A stretch of 36,258 nucleotides of DNA, from assembly GCA_028724545.1 (NCBI GenBank), contig JAQYCU010000038.1, positions 1 to 36,258 on the forward strand. The letters are read 5' to 3'. A program made the translations under genes and the position numbers. The notes under the pieces were generated by a model. That model was not told the DNA's origin and searched no databases. It saw only the letters and a program-made list of their open reading frames with translations. Source of the stretch: a bacterium (lineage in GTDB: Bacteria; Bacillota; Clostridia; Lachnospirales; Lachnospiraceae). Below are positions 1 to 8,181 of the stretch, in pieces (position 1 is the first letter of the stretch; every line of letters starts with the position of its first letter).

Positions 1-1
1 G

Positions 2-2284
2 AATACCTGGGGGAGTGATGCAGAGGTAGAAGAAATGGCAGGAAAAATAGCCCTGTTAAAAGAATACTTTACGGATAAGAAGATACCGGTGCTTGTTGGT
101 GAATTTGGAACAGGACTCGATAATGATACAAAGAGCCGTATCAAATTTTGTAAAGAACTGACAAGACGATGCAAGAAAATCGGTATTCCGGTCTTTTTCT
201 GGGACAATGGAGGCGAGTTTGACCGTGAGAATCTGACCTGGAGAACGAAGGGACTGGCAGAGGCGATGTTGAAAGCAGCAACAAAGGAGAAACTCGTCGT
301 TTATGTGGCAGCAGAAGGAAAAAATGATTCCGGAGCCACAGTCAGCATTGATAAGACACCCGTATTGGTGGAAGAAGGCACAATGGCTTCTGACGCCGTA
401 AAAACGGTGCTGGATAGTGCCTATCCGGACGATTACGTGATGAAACAGGAAACCTGGGGTGATTTTCTGCAAAGCATCGGAAAACTGGATACACCAAGTG
501 ATTATTCATACTCCTGGAACTTTTGCGTTAATGGAGAAATGGCATCGGTAGGAATCAATTCTTATGAATTGCAGGCACAGGACCAGATTAGCCTGATTTA
601 CGGGGGATATCCACTCGAGAATACAGAATGCAGCGTATATGCTGATGATGAAATGTTATCGCCGGATGCTGAGGCACAGAAAGCACTTTTAGACAATGCT
701 GAGGCACAGCAGAAGGTACTGGCAGAAAAGATTTACGAAGCGCAGTTTGAAAGTGGAAAACGCATTCCGGGAATAGAAGATGCTTCTGGTCTGTATAGTG
801 TATTTTCCCTGGCGCAGTCCAATTTTGATGCAGATGCTTTTTATGATGCTGTTTACGAGAAGATAAGCAAGCAGTTAGAAGGCATTCAGAAATATGGAAA
901 GTTTTATGATGAAACATTAGGAAAAGAAATAACAGAAAAAAGCATAAAAACAGACAGAAGTCTGGGAAAAAATGCAGTGTCACAGTATTATGCCAAAATA
1001 GCACTTTGCGTTCTGGCACTGGGCAAAAATCCTGCTGATGTCGGTGGTGTGAATCTTTATCAGAAGATGTTAGAGCGTTCTGCTTATGATGCGTCAAGTG
1101 TTTATAGCAGGGAATCTATGATTCTTTTTGTGCTTGATGCTAAGGTATGCGAATTGCCGGAAGGAGAAAATTATGTAACAAAAGGTGAACTGGTAAACAA
1201 CCTGCTTGCAGATGTTGATAACCAGATTGCAACTGCGATAAGCTGGACATCATATGATTCGGCTGCAATGGCGATTCAGGCACTGGCACCGTATTTAACG
1301 GAAACGGTAGATGGCGTTTCCAAGGAAGAGGTAGAAAATGCCTGCCAGAAAGTGTTACATCTTTTATCCGTTATGCAGAATGGCACAGGTGGCTATCCGG
1401 GATATGGCACTGATAATAACGCATGGTCGCTGGCACAGGCAATGACAACAATGGGCTGCTTCGGAATTTCTGCTTTGGAAGAAACAGAAACGGAGGCAGG
1501 ATTTATCAACAACGGAAAGACAGTATTCGATGCTGCATCTGCTTTTGTGGACAGTTCTAAGCAGACAGTATCAGAAGAATTAATGGGATTTCAGCCGGAA
1601 CAGCTTCTTCGTGGACTGAATGCCTGCATCCGTACTGCACTGGGAGAAGAAACGATTTACCAGACAGAAAATGTGGCATACCCGGCAAATGAGTCTGACA
1701 AGATAGTACTTTCGCCAGAGATGATTTCAGCGATTCCGGCACAGACATATGAAGGAAAAGCGTGTGAGCCGGCAGTTGTTGTTACCTGTGATGGTAAGGT
1801 GTTAAAAGCCGGTACGGATTATACAGTCAGCTATATTGACAATGACAAAGAAGGCACAGCATATGCGATTGTTACCGGAACAGGAGATTATGTGCTGAGC
1901 CAGCAGGTCGCTTTTCAGATAGTGAAAAAGGCAGTTGTCAATCAGAATAACACAAACAATAATGGAAACAAAAACCAGAGTATTACAAAGAAAGAAAGCA
2001 CAAAGAAAAAAACATTAAAGAAACCTGTCATCAAAAAGCTAACATCGCCAAAGAAAAAAACATTAAAAGTAACATTTAAAAAAGTTTCCGGTGCAAAGAA
2101 ATATGTTGTAGAGATTTCTACAAATAAAAAGTTCAAAAAATCGGTCAAAAAGAAGACGGTCAAAAAAACAACCGTTACTTTTAGCAAATTAAAGGCAAAG
2201 AAGAAATACTATGTGCGCGTCAGAGCATATAATGGAAATGTTAAGAGTGGATACAGTACTGTCAAAAGCAAAAAGATAAAATAA
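2..2284 (+). CDS. Secreted GH5-type glycosidase / transcobalamin-like multidomain surface protein, 5' partial
   Basis: The reading frame is open to the left edge (codons from base 2), so the Met at 35 is internal and the N-terminus lies outside the window. The visible start is the end of a glycoside hydrolase family 5 barrel: a strand VLVGEFG whose Glu (codon 101-103) fits the catalytic nucleophile, then FFWDNG of the last strand. About 290-620 encodes a DUF4430/transcobalamin C-terminal-like beta domain. About 700-1670 encodes a helical alpha/alpha toroid with motifs (YDSAAMAIQAL, ALGKNPADVGG) like those of intrinsic factor and transcobalamin. An Ig-like repeat follows (about 1700-1930), then an Asn/Lys-rich linker and a very Lys-rich Fn3 domain to the end. 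It is probably exported and wall-associated. Family assignments come from reading motifs. Corrinoid binding is inferred and untested; the helical part could instead be a structural module. Confidence 0.8.
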   Translation, partial: NTWGSDAEVEEMAGKIALLKEYFTDKKIPVLVGEFGTGLDNDTKSRIKFCKELTRRCKKIGIPVFFWDNGGEFDRENLTWRTKGLAEAMLKAATKEKLVVYVAAEGKNDSGATVSIDKTPVLVEEGTMASDAVKTVLDSAYPDDYVMKQETWGDFLQSIGKLDTPSDYSYSWNFCVNGEMASVGINSYELQAQDQISLIYGGYPLENTECSVYADDEMLSPDAEAQKALLDNAEAQQKVLAEKIYEAQFESGKRIPGIEDASGLYSVFSLAQSNFDADAFYDAVYEKISKQLEGIQKYGKFYDETLGKEITEKSIKTDRSLGKNAVSQYYAKIALCVLALGKNPADVGGVNLYQKMLERSAYDASSVYSRESMILFVLDAKVCELPEGENYVTKGELVNNLLADVDNQIATAISWTSYDSAAMAIQALAPYLTETVDGVSKEEVENACQKVLHLLSVMQNGTGGYPGYGTDNNAWSLAQAMTTMGCFGISALEETETEAGFINNGKTVFDAASAFVDSSKQTVSEELMGFQPEQLLRGLNACIRTALGEETIYQTENVAYPANESDKIVLSPEMISAIPAQTYEGKACEPAVVVTCDGKVLKAGTDYTVSYIDNDKEGTAYAIVTGTGDYVLSQQVAFQIVKKAVVNQNNTNNNGNKNQSITKKESTKKKTLKKPVIKKLTSPKKKTLKVTFKKVSGAKKYVVEISTNKKFKKSVKKKTVKKTTVTFSKLKAKKKYYVRVRAYNGNVKSGYSTVKSKKIK

Positions 2285-2440
2285 AACTTCAGTCAAGTGT
2301 CATTAAAAAGTATCCGTAAACTGTAAGGAAGAAACAGCAGAAAAACAGTAGAAGGATAGTAAAGGAAACAGAAAGTATATAGGCAAAACAGCAGCGATGG
2401 GTAAGAAATAAAGCAGCAAACAACAGAAAGGAAGTATCAT
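2285..2440. other. Intergenic gap with no clear promoter or terminator
   Basis: This A-rich gap separates the surface protein from the antiporter gene. I see no hairpin with a T-tract and no convincing -35/-10 pair. Only the ribosome site of the next gene (AAAGGAAG, ending about 7 bases before the ATG at 2441) is clear. Confidence 0.5.
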
Positions 2441-4030
2441 ATGGGAATTGGCATTATAATAGTAGCAACCGTTATTTTCTTGTGTATTCTTGCAGACAAA
2501 TTTTCTGGCAAATTTGGCATGCCGGCATTGCTGCTGTTTATGTTTATCGGTATGCTGTTTGGCAGTGACGGGATTTTAAAAATACCATTTGATGACTTCA
2601 AAGCAGCTGAGCGCATCTGCTCGTTTGCCCTTCTGTTCATTATGTTTTATGGTGGTTTTAATACAAAATGGAAACTGGCAAAAAGCGTTGCTGTCAAATC
2701 CATTTTGCTGTCAACGGCTGGTGTTGCCGTTACGGCAGGAATTACAGCAGTGTTGTGCCATCTGTTTTTACATTTTTCCATTGCAGAAAGTTTTCTGGTG
2801 GGTGCTGTTTTGTCATCAACAGATGCTGCCAGTGTATTTTCGATTTTGCGAAAAAAGAAACTGAACTTAAAGGATGGTACGGCTTCTTTACTGGAAATCG
2901 AAAGTGGAAGTAATGATCCGGTTTCCTATATGCTTACATCCATAGGAATCGGCTTGGTCGGAAGTGGTGGCAGCGAAAATGTTGCGTTGCAGATATTTAC
3001 ACAAGTAGTATTTGGGATTCTGGTAGGTGTCGGCTTTGCCTTTCTGGTCATCTGGATTCTGACCAAAACATCTGTTATTGCAGAAGGTCTGGATACCATA
3101 TTTATGATTTCAGCAGTGCTGTTTTGTTTTGGGATAGCAGATATGCTTAATGGAAATGTCTACCTGAGTGTTTATCTGATGGGAATTATAATTGGAAACA
3201 GCAAGATTAAAAATAAGAACATTCTGGTTCCGTTTTTTGATGGTATTACCAGTCTGGCGCAGATATTGCTCTTTTTCCTGCTGGGACTTCTGGCATTTCC
3301 ACACAAGATACCATCGGTTATCGTACCGTCCATTGCGATAGTTATATTTTTGACACTGATTGCCAGACCGGTGGCTGTGTTTGGAATCCTTCTTCCGTTC
3401 CGGTGCAGTGTACGGCAATGTCTGCTGGTGTCATGGGCAGGACTCAGAGGCGCGGCGTCCATTGTATTTGCGATAATGGTAGTGGCAGGAAAGGCAGACA
3501 TTTCATATGATTTATACCATATTGTTTTTCTGGCTGCACTGTTTTCTGTTGCGATTCAGGGAACACTTCTGCCGTTTGTGGCGAAAAAGACGGGAATGGT
3601 GGACGAATCGGATGATGTGCGCAAAACCTTTAATGATTATCAGGAAGAATCGGCAATTACTATGATGCGAATGTATATTCCGAAGGGGCATAACTGGGAA
3701 AATCGAAAAGTAAAAGACGTCAGTATGCCTACAGGCTCGCTGGCACTGATGATTAAACGTGGCGAGGAAACGATGATTCCCAAAGGGGATACGCAAATTC
3801 TGGCAGGTGACAATATTATTCTGAGTGTGCCGGCATATGAACCGTCGGACAATGAGGATTTAGAGGAAATTGTAATTGACAAGGAACATGAATGGTGCAA
3901 CAAACCGATTGAAGCACTGGAACTTTCGGATGATGAACTGATTGCAATGATTATTCGTGGCGAGGAAAATCTGATTCCGGATGGAAAAACAATGATTTAT
4001 GAGGGCGATATTGTAGTAACCTATCGATAG
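2441..4030 (+). CDS. Potassium (cation)/proton antiporter, CPA1 NhaP2/CvrA-like, with tandem RCK_C domains
   Basis: The 529-residue protein has a membrane half (about residues 1-385) of roughly 12-13 hydrophobic segments with typical CPA1 features, including LVGAVLSSTDAASVFSIL and LEIESGSNDPVSY. It then has two cytoplasmic RCK_C/TrkA-C-like repeats: about 395-460, with PKGHNWENRKVKDV, and about 465-529, with a parallel ending (ENLIPDGKTMIYEGD). Members of this family exchange K+ or Na+ for H+ across the cytoplasmic membrane and are gated by a ligand or ions through the C-terminal domains. No RCK_N domain is visible. Start 2441 is supported by AAAGGAAG upstream. The gene appears to stand alone, with the next gene 109 bp downstream under its own promoter. 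The ion specificity (K+ versus Na+) is not decided by the sequence. Confidence 0.9.
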   Translation: MGIGIIIVATVIFLCILADKFSGKFGMPALLLFMFIGMLFGSDGILKIPFDDFKAAERICSFALLFIMFYGGFNTKWKLAKSVAVKSILLSTAGVAVTAGITAVLCHLFLHFSIAESFLVGAVLSSTDAASVFSILRKKKLNLKDGTASLLEIESGSNDPVSYMLTSIGIGLVGSGGSENVALQIFTQVVFGILVGVGFAFLVIWILTKTSVIAEGLDTIFMISAVLFCFGIADMLNGNVYLSVYLMGIIIGNSKIKNKNILVPFFDGITSLAQILLFFLLGLLAFPHKIPSVIVPSIAIVIFLTLIARPVAVFGILLPFRCSVRQCLLVSWAGLRGAASIVFAIMVVAGKADISYDLYHIVFLAALFSVAIQGTLLPFVAKKTGMVDESDDVRKTFNDYQEESAITMMRMYIPKGHNWENRKVKDVSMPTGSLALMIKRGEETMIPKGDTQILAGDNIILSVPAYEPSDNEDLEEIVIDKEHEWCNKPIEALELSDDELIAMIIRGEENLIPDGKTMIYEGDIVVTYR

Positions 4031-4036
4031 AAAATA

Positions 4037-4100
4037 TGAAAAACGTTTTCAATTTACTTGACAAGAATGAAAATTATCAGTAAAATGAAAACGTTTTTCA
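4037..4100. repeat. 22-bp near-perfect inverted repeat with palindromic cores
   Basis: The left arm 4037-4058 and the right arm 4079-4100 are inverted copies matching at 21 of 22 positions, separated by 20 bp. Each arm contains its own dyad, AAAACGTTTT, centred at 4044.5 and 4092.5 (48 bp apart). The left core reads GAAAAACGTTTTC and the right GAAAACGTTTTTC. The promoter of the metal lipoprotein gene lies between and partly within the arms. A two-site operator is the simplest reading. The dyad resembles LacI/CcpA-type sites more than a Zur box. An RNA hairpin from read-through of the antiporter gene is the alternative. Confidence 0.75.
4058..4086 (+). promoter_or_regulatory. Sigma-A-type promoter of the metal-binding lipoprotein gene
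   Basis: A perfect -35 TTGACA (4058-4063) and a -10 TAAAAT (4081-4086) are separated by 17 bp. Transcription would start near 4093, inside the downstream palindrome, which would block initiation if bound. The other palindrome lies just upstream of -35. Confidence 0.75.
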
Positions 4101-4138
4101 GTTTATATAGAAAATTATGAGAAGAGAGGAAACCGGCA

Positions 4139-5158
4139 ATGAAACGATATCAAAAAATAATTTGTCTGTGTCTGGCCGTCAGTATGGTATTTGCCATGAC
4201 AGGATGCAGTGGAACGAAACAAGAAGCAAAGGATGGCAGACTAAAAGTAGTTGCTACTGTTTTTGCAGAGTATGATTTTTTGAAAAATATAGCAGGAGAT
4301 AAGATTGATTTGAGTATGCTGCTTTTGCCGGGAGCAGATGCCCATTCGTTTGACCCGACACCGAAGGATATGGTGACGGTACAGGAAGCAGACCTTTTCG
4401 TAACGATTGGTGGCGAATCGGATGCCTGGGCAGAAACGATTTTAGAATCTGTTGACAAGAAGATGGAAACGGTCAGATTGATGGATTGTGTAGATGAGGT
4501 TGTAGAAGAAGAAGTCGTGGAGGGAATGCAGACAGAGGAACATCATCACGACGAAGCAGAAGAACAAGAAGAACATCACGACGGTGAAACGGAAGGACAG
4601 ACAGAAGAACATCACGACGGCGAAGAAAAAGAGTTTGATGAGCATGTCTGGACGTCCCCTAAAAATGCAATGCAGATTGTACAAAAACTTTGTGATAAAT
4701 TGTGCAGTCTTGACAAGGAAAATGCAGCCGTATATCAGAAAAATACAAAGGCATATCTTGCAAAATTACAGAAGCTGGATGAGCAGTTTACGGATATTGT
4801 AACGCATGCCAAACGAAAAGAAATTGTTGTGGCAGATAAGTTTCCGTTCCGTTATTTTGCCGATGCCTATGATTTGAAATATTATGCTGCCTTTCCGGGC
4901 TGCTCTACGCAGACAGGAGCCAGTATGGAAACGATTGCTTTTTTGATTGACAAAGTCAAAGAAGATAAGATTCCGGTAGTATTTCATATGGAATTATCCA
5001 GTGAAAGTATGTGTAATACCATATGTGATGAAACCGGTGCAAAGAAAGCCCAGTTAAATGCAGTGCATAACGTGAGCCGTCTTGACTTTGAAAAAGGCAC
5101 CGGTTATGTGGAACTGATGCAGGAAAATGTCGGTGTCCTGCGAGAAGCTTTAAACTAA
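4139..5158 (+). CDS. Metal (zinc/manganese-type) ABC transporter substrate-binding lipoprotein, cluster 9 (ZnuA/AdcA-like)
   Basis: This 339-residue lipoprotein has a signal sequence and a lipobox ending at Cys23 (MTGC), so it should be tethered outside the membrane. The body is a two-lobed TroA/ZnuA fold: H69 in GADAHSFDPTP fits the first metal ligand, and H169 in DEHVWTSP the second. Between them (about residues 134-165) lies an acidic, His-rich loop with three HH clusters, as in zinc-binding members. The third usual ligand position, normally a His before FGYF, reads ADKFPFRYF, so that His is absent. E285 and H283 are candidates for the remaining ligands. Start 4139 has GAGAGGA in front. 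No permease or ATPase for this system is adjacent: the antiporter lies upstream and the next gene is convergent. The metal identity is inferred. Confidence 0.88.
   Translation: MKRYQKIICLCLAVSMVFAMTGCSGTKQEAKDGRLKVVATVFAEYDFLKNIAGDKIDLSMLLLPGADAHSFDPTPKDMVTVQEADLFVTIGGESDAWAETILESVDKKMETVRLMDCVDEVVEEEVVEGMQTEEHHHDEAEEQEEHHDGETEGQTEEHHDGEEKEFDEHVWTSPKNAMQIVQKLCDKLCSLDKENAAVYQKNTKAYLAKLQKLDEQFTDIVTHAKRKEIVVADKFPFRYFADAYDLKYYAAFPGCSTQTGASMETIAFLIDKVKEDKIPVVFHMELSSESMCNTICDETGAKKAQLNAVHNVSRLDFEKGTGYVELMQENVGVLREALN
4568..4620 (+). repeat. Direct repeat encoding His/Glu clusters in the metal lipoprotein loop
   Basis: A 17-base unit (GAAGAACATCACGACGG) occurs identically at 4568-4584 and 4604-4620, 36 bases apart, encoding E-E-H-H-D-G. 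A related HHHDE cluster lies just upstream near 4535. The arrangement suggests expansion of a metal-chelating loop by in-frame duplication. Confidence 0.7.
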
Positions 5159-5219
5159 ATGTTTAACCTGCTAATGGTTTTGCAAAACTTTAAAACAAAG
5201 GCAACGGTTTCGTGAGTTG

Positions 5220-7319
5220 TTAAACTAACCCGGCAAGTGCTTCATTTAAAAGCTCTGTACCTGGTAAAACAAACTGTCCGTTTCGGATAATCGGAATGAT
5301 TTGCCCGTCTTTGGTGTGCACGCAGATATCGCCCAGTTCATCATATGGAATGGTAATGTCTGTGTGGCAGTTAAAATATGCTTTCGTGCTGTCCGTGTGG
5401 CGAAGTTTTGAAAAGTCATTTTCTTTGGCTATCATCTGCTTACCATCCGGGTTATAAGTAACCAGTTCCTCTTCGTGAGAAAAGCAGGTGTCGCCTACTG
5501 CAAAATGAGGACCTGTTTTTTCGGCAATCAGTATCGGCAGAAGATGCGAAATCTGATATTTTTTCCCCATTGCATAAGCTGTTGTATTTGTGCCAATCGC
5601 AAATTCTCCCATCGGAAGTGTTTCGTGCTGACAGAGAATATTTTCTTTGATATATTTTTTGTTTTCTTTTTCGGTTTCAAAATTGCTGCAGTTGTAGTCA
5701 GCAATGACGCCATCTTCAAAAGTCAGTGTCAGATTATGATATTCCAAATCATTTAAAAATGTTTTTGTCACGTGCAAAATACCATCGGTTCCTTTCAGAC
5801 GTGGAGAAGTAAAGACCTCGCCGAGAGGAATGTTGACATCAGCCAGACAGTTTTCAAATATCGTTTCTTTTTCAGGATGTTCCATCTGCACCAGCGAAAC
5901 AGTCAGCTGCGTCCTGTTCGCACCACGTCCTGTAATGGTAACAAACTCACCCAAATCCAGTGCGTTGATAATCTTTGTCTGGATTGCCAGATATTTTGAC
6001 TGGTCAAGTGTATTGACACGGATAGTTTCTGAAAAAATAGCGCGATAATCTTTGCCGATTTCCGGAAGGGGATAGGCAATAATTGAGAAACTTGTCTGGT
6101 CCCCCGGGATATATTCATTTAAAAGCAGGCCATTTGCAGCCTGGGCTTCTACTTTCCATTTCTGTTGTTTTTTTGAATAATGAAGAGCCTCTTTTTTGTC
6201 TGCCGGATTAAAAGGAATTTCACCGAATGTTTCAATTACGGCAGGACCGGCAACTTCTTTGCAGAGTGCTTTCATAGATTCCAAAGCCTGTTTCTGCTCC
6301 TGATAACGACGGTCAGCATATGCCTTGTCAAAAAACAGAGCATCATCCATACGGTGGTCATAGTCATACTGTTTATTCGGCGAAGCACCGTAGTAGCCGA
6401 TTTTGCCACGGGGGTTCCGGCGCGCCAGACTGACAGCTGCACGATAAATGCAAGGGGAAAGCCCCATTTCTTCAAACTGGCGTATTACTTCGCGCACCAT
6501 ACGCTCGAAACCAAGATGGTATCGGATGTTGACTGATTTTTTCTGGCTTAAATCAATCTGGTACAGCTCAAAGCCTTTTCGGTAGCCTTCCGTGAAAGTC
6601 AGAGCCATATCGTGGATTTCCTGCTCGGAGAGAGAATTTAAATATTTTGCAGTTTCCAACTCATTTTCCGAAATATATTCTCCAAAATAATAGAGATAAC
6701 GCAGGTCATTTAAATCACAGTTACAGATGATGTCAGTGGCAAATGTGCGCTCCGGATTGAACGAATCCTGTAAATTGTCAGCCACCGTAACATCAGCATA
6801 ATCAAAAAAGTAATAATAAATGGCAGAAACGACTTCTTCGACAGCAGCCTCTTCCTGCTCCATAATATTGTAGATTTCAATAAATAGTTCGGATAACGTC
6901 GTTAAGAAGAAAAGACGGTCTTCAAAAGCATATGCGATTTCACCACGCAGTTCTGTATATAATGTACAAAGGGACGGACCAAATTCGCCCAGTCGTTTTT
7001 TTGCTGTGGAAGGATTGGCAAAACTGTTTTCATAATGGTCACCCGTTACATCCCGATAAAGGGAAGCGTTTAATTCCTGCAATTCTTCCAAAGAATAGTC
7101 GGCTAATAGTCCCTGTTGTCTTTTGTCATAGAAATCCTTAATTTGTAGCAAAAAAGAAGAAACCTGATGAAAATATTGGCCAAATGCTGCACCGTGACGA
7201 TTTACGGTACAGTCCTTTTCTAAGGTTTCATCAAAGATAGAACGAATGCGTTCATTTGCAAAAGAAAAACGCTGCAGATATTGTTCTTTTTCTCCGATTA
7301 TTTCTTCTAATTGATTCAT
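5220..7319 (-). CDS. M29-family (AmpS/AmpT-type) aminopeptidase with long N-terminal extension
   Basis: The C-terminal half of this 699-residue protein carries the metallo-aminopeptidase M29 ligands in order: E501 in NIPLGEVFTSP, E572 in MGEFAIGTNT, E600 and H605 in AEKTGPHFAVG, and H652/D654 in CHTDITIPYD. Such enzymes use two Co2+ or Zn2+ ions to release N-terminal residues from peptides in the cytoplasm. Typical M29 proteins are about 370-410 residues, so roughly the first 300 residues are an extra, mostly helical, acidic domain that I cannot assign. There is no signal peptide. The ribosome site AAAGGA overlaps the stop codon of rfbD, four bases upstream in the same direction, so the two are likely co-translated. 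Peptide specificity cannot be read from the sequence. Confidence 0.85.
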   Translation of the reverse strand: MNQLEEIIGEKEQYLQRFSFANERIRSIFDETLEKDCTVNRHGAAFGQYFHQVSSFLLQIKDFYDKRQQGLLADYSLEELQELNASLYRDVTGDHYENSFANPSTAKKRLGEFGPSLCTLYTELRGEIAYAFEDRLFFLTTLSELFIEIYNIMEQEEAAVEEVVSAIYYYFFDYADVTVADNLQDSFNPERTFATDIICNCDLNDLRYLYYFGEYISENELETAKYLNSLSEQEIHDMALTFTEGYRKGFELYQIDLSQKKSVNIRYHLGFERMVREVIRQFEEMGLSPCIYRAAVSLARRNPRGKIGYYGASPNKQYDYDHRMDDALFFDKAYADRRYQEQKQALESMKALCKEVAGPAVIETFGEIPFNPADKKEALHYSKKQQKWKVEAQAANGLLLNEYIPGDQTSFSIIAYPLPEIGKDYRAIFSETIRVNTLDQSKYLAIQTKIINALDLGEFVTITGRGANRTQLTVSLVQMEHPEKETIFENCLADVNIPLGEVFTSPRLKGTDGILHVTKTFLNDLEYHNLTLTFEDGVIADYNCSNFETEKENKKYIKENILCQHETLPMGEFAIGTNTTAYAMGKKYQISHLLPILIAEKTGPHFAVGDTCFSHEEELVTYNPDGKQMIAKENDFSKLRHTDSTKAYFNCHTDITIPYDELGDICVHTKDGQIIPIIRNGQFVLPGTELLNEALAGLV

Positions 7320-7323
7320 AAAT

Positions 7324-8181
7324 TTATCCTTTCATTTCACCGGTTGCAGTCATATATTCCACTAAAGCATCTTCCCAGTGTTTCATACGATACGTTCCCT
7401 GCTCATTTAATTTTTTGTTTTCCAGAACAGAAAAAGCCGGACGTTTTGCAACAGAAGCAGGGTATTCATCCGTTGTAACCGGAATCACCGTAACCGGCAA
7501 CTGGGCCAGTGAAAAGATTTTTTTGGCAAATTCACACCAGCTTGTCATACCCTCGCAGGTTCCGTGATAGATACCATAGTCATGCGAATCTGCAATATGC
7601 AGTATCATACGTGCCAGCTCCAAAGCAGAAGTAGGAGAACCGAACTGGTCGTTGACAACAGTAATACTGTCATGGTCTTTTGCAAGACGAAGCATTGTTT
7701 TTACAAAGTTATGTCCGTCGCCATACAGCCATGCCGTTCTGACAATATAGTATTTGTCCAGTATTTCCATTACGGCCTGTTCACCCTCTAGCTTAGTAGA
7801 ACCGTAAACACTTTGTGGACAAGGCGTATCACTTTCTACATATGGCGTGTCGGCATCACCATTAAAAACATAATCAGTAGAAACCTGAACCATCTGGGCA
7901 TTTACCTTTTTGGCAGCAAGTGCCAGGTTTTTTGGCCCCAGCGCATTGATACGCCAGGCATTTTCACGGTCCGTTTCGCATTTGTCAACGGCAGTGTGTG
8001 CAGCGCAGTTGATAATGGTATCCGGTGTTTCTTTCTGTACCAGCTCCAATACCTGCTGCTCGTCACAGATGTCTAAAGTATCCACGTCTGTATTGATAAC
8101 AGTAATGTCACTGCCTTTGAGCAATTGGTTCAGTGCACGGCCTAACTGACCGTTGCATCCGGTGATAAGAACTTTTTTCAT
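7324..8181 (-). CDS. rfbD: dTDP-4-dehydrorhamnose reductase
   Basis: This 285-residue short-chain dehydrogenase-type reductase performs the last step of dTDP-L-rhamnose synthesis, reducing dTDP-4-keto-L-rhamnose with NAD(P)H. The N-terminal Rossmann motif is LITGCNGQLGRAL, the catalytic pair is YGSTK, and STDYVFNGD is typical of RmlD. Its ATG overlaps the TGA of rfbC by four bases (ATGA), and a strong AGGAGG precedes it. rfbA and rfbB, needed for the first two steps, are not in this window, so the pathway is split or completed elsewhere. The product feeds rhamnose into wall polysaccharide or capsule. Confidence 0.95.
   Translation of the reverse strand: MKKVLITGCNGQLGRALNQLLKGSDITVINTDVDTLDICDEQQVLELVQKETPDTIINCAAHTAVDKCETDRENAWRINALGPKNLALAAKKVNAQMVQVSTDYVFNGDADTPYVESDTPCPQSVYGSTKLEGEQAVMEILDKYYIVRTAWLYGDGHNFVKTMLRLAKDHDSITVVNDQFGSPTSALELARMILHIADSHDYGIYHGTCEGMTSWCEFAKKIFSLAQLPVTVIPVTTDEYPASVAKRPAFSVLENKKLNEQGTYRMKHWEDALVEYMTATGEMKG

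Noticed and set aside
588-1097. Minus-strand open frame of 169 codons within the surface protein gene
   Set aside because: His/Phe/Leu-rich shadow translation with no domain features; the plus-strand frame is clearly coding.
4037-4100. Zur box upstream of the metal lipoprotein gene
   Set aside because: The dyad core AAAACGTTTT does not fit the AAATCGTAATNATTACGATTT pattern known from Bacillus.
5159-5219. Palindrome GTTTTGCAAAAC (5177-5188) as a terminator between convergent genes
   Set aside because: It has no loop and no T-tract, and is A/T-rich; it cannot be a normal intrinsic terminator.
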